From Bacillota bacterium (lineage in GTDB: Bacteria > Bacillota > Limnochordia > DTU087), in assembly GCA_012798695.1 (NCBI GenBank), contig JAAZMR010000028.1:117142-181141 (forward strand): DNA of 64,000 bases. Reading direction: 5' to 3'. This document shows, one piece after another, positions 63,808 to 64,000 of this stretch. The translations under genes and the position numbers were made by a program. Each line of letters opens with the position of its first letter. Position 1 is the stretch's first letter. Below the pieces are notes generated by a model that saw only the letters and a list, made by a program, of their open reading frames with translations, had not been told where the DNA came from and made no database searches.

Positions 63808-64000
63808 ATGGAAATGTCGAAACCAGAAGAGCTCGTAGATCAGATCTACGAAAGCCTTAACCGCTTGGAGTGCGCCCTTGACGGTCCTCAGGCGGAAGTA
63901 AAGCAAGCTACCCTGGCTAAGCTCAGGGAGATATATCTTAGGGCTAGGCAACAAGGCGATGAGCGCCTTTACTTACAGGCATTCCGCCTGTACAACCGCC
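63808..64000 (+). CDS. Hypothetical protein, N-terminal part (runs off the window)
   Basis: ATG 63808 has GGGGG seven bases upstream and an open frame to the window end: MEMSKPEELVDQIYESLNRLECAL, KQATLAKLREIYLRARQQGDERLYLQAFRLYNR. It is helical and charged. No family is recognised from this fragment. Confidence 0.5.
   Translation, partial: MEMSKPEELVDQIYESLNRLECALDGPQAEVKQATLAKLREIYLRARQQGDERLYLQAFRLYNR

Noticed and set aside
1-64000. CRISPR arrays, insertion sequences, prophage genes, rRNA operons
   Set aside because: I saw no repeated spacer pattern, transposase, integrase or phage structural gene, and no rRNA. The two tRNAs found (Sec and Leu) do not border obvious integrated elements.

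Overview
This is a chromosomal window of core and transport genes with no phage, insertion sequence or CRISPR array that I can see. It looks like a spore-forming Bacillota (Firmicutes), probably from an uncultured clostridial or Limnochordia-like lineage. The support is direct: spoIIE, the order tig-clpP-clpX-lonB-lonA-ysxC, and spoIIE-tilS-ftsH are Firmicutes arrangements. spoIIE also has a Spo0A-type promoter. All three solute-binding proteins carry plain cleavable signal peptides rather than lipoboxes. That hints at a diderm cell envelope, but this part is inference.

Layout. 1-18 kb: a glycosyltransferase running off the left edge, nadE, a DUF2103-like gene, typA, a PAP2 phosphatase, a glucan phosphorylase, manA-pgi, a Na/Pi cotransporter, a PfkB kinase, and a selenocysteine cluster (tRNA-Sec, selA, selB). 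17.5-32 kb: a lipoprotein, an MFS transporter, a deoxyhypusine-synthase-like protein, a melibiose-type ABC transporter with a GH4 alpha-galactosidase, an orphan sensor kinase followed by an N-terminally truncated TipA-like regulator, a nitroreductase, an rRNA methyltransferase and a PRC-barrel protein. 31-40 kb: the protein quality-control block (ysxC, lonA, lonB, clpX, clpP, tig) and tRNA-Leu. 40-49 kb: a second sugar ABC transporter, two tiny coupled genes of unknown function, and a BMP/nucleoside ABC transporter whose ATPase gene has an in-frame TAG. 49-64 kb: birA-bioY under a BirA-type operator, divergent htrA, folB, ftsH, tilS, spoIIE, a Trk potassium system, and small genes including a degenerate anti-sigma-like ATPase.

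How the genes connect: sugar import (melibiose type plus a second CUT1 system, neither with its own ATPase here) feeds alpha-galactosidase, glucan phosphorylase, Pgi and ManA. The proteases and chaperones form the quality-control block. Biotin uptake is probably feedback-controlled by BirA. The selenocysteine genes supply decoding of UGA for selenoproteins that are not in this window.

Most notable observations: (1) an amber codon inside the ABC signature motif of the BMP transporter ATPase; (2) NadE with glycine in place of the glutaminase nucleophile cysteine; (3) strong stem-loops just behind all three solute-binding-protein genes; (4) a perfect 8-8 bp BirA-like operator between birA and htrA; (5) a 0A box exactly 21 bp from the spoIIE -10 element; (6) a TipA-like gene that has lost its DNA-binding domain but keeps an internal start. 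I found no clear new multi-gene system.
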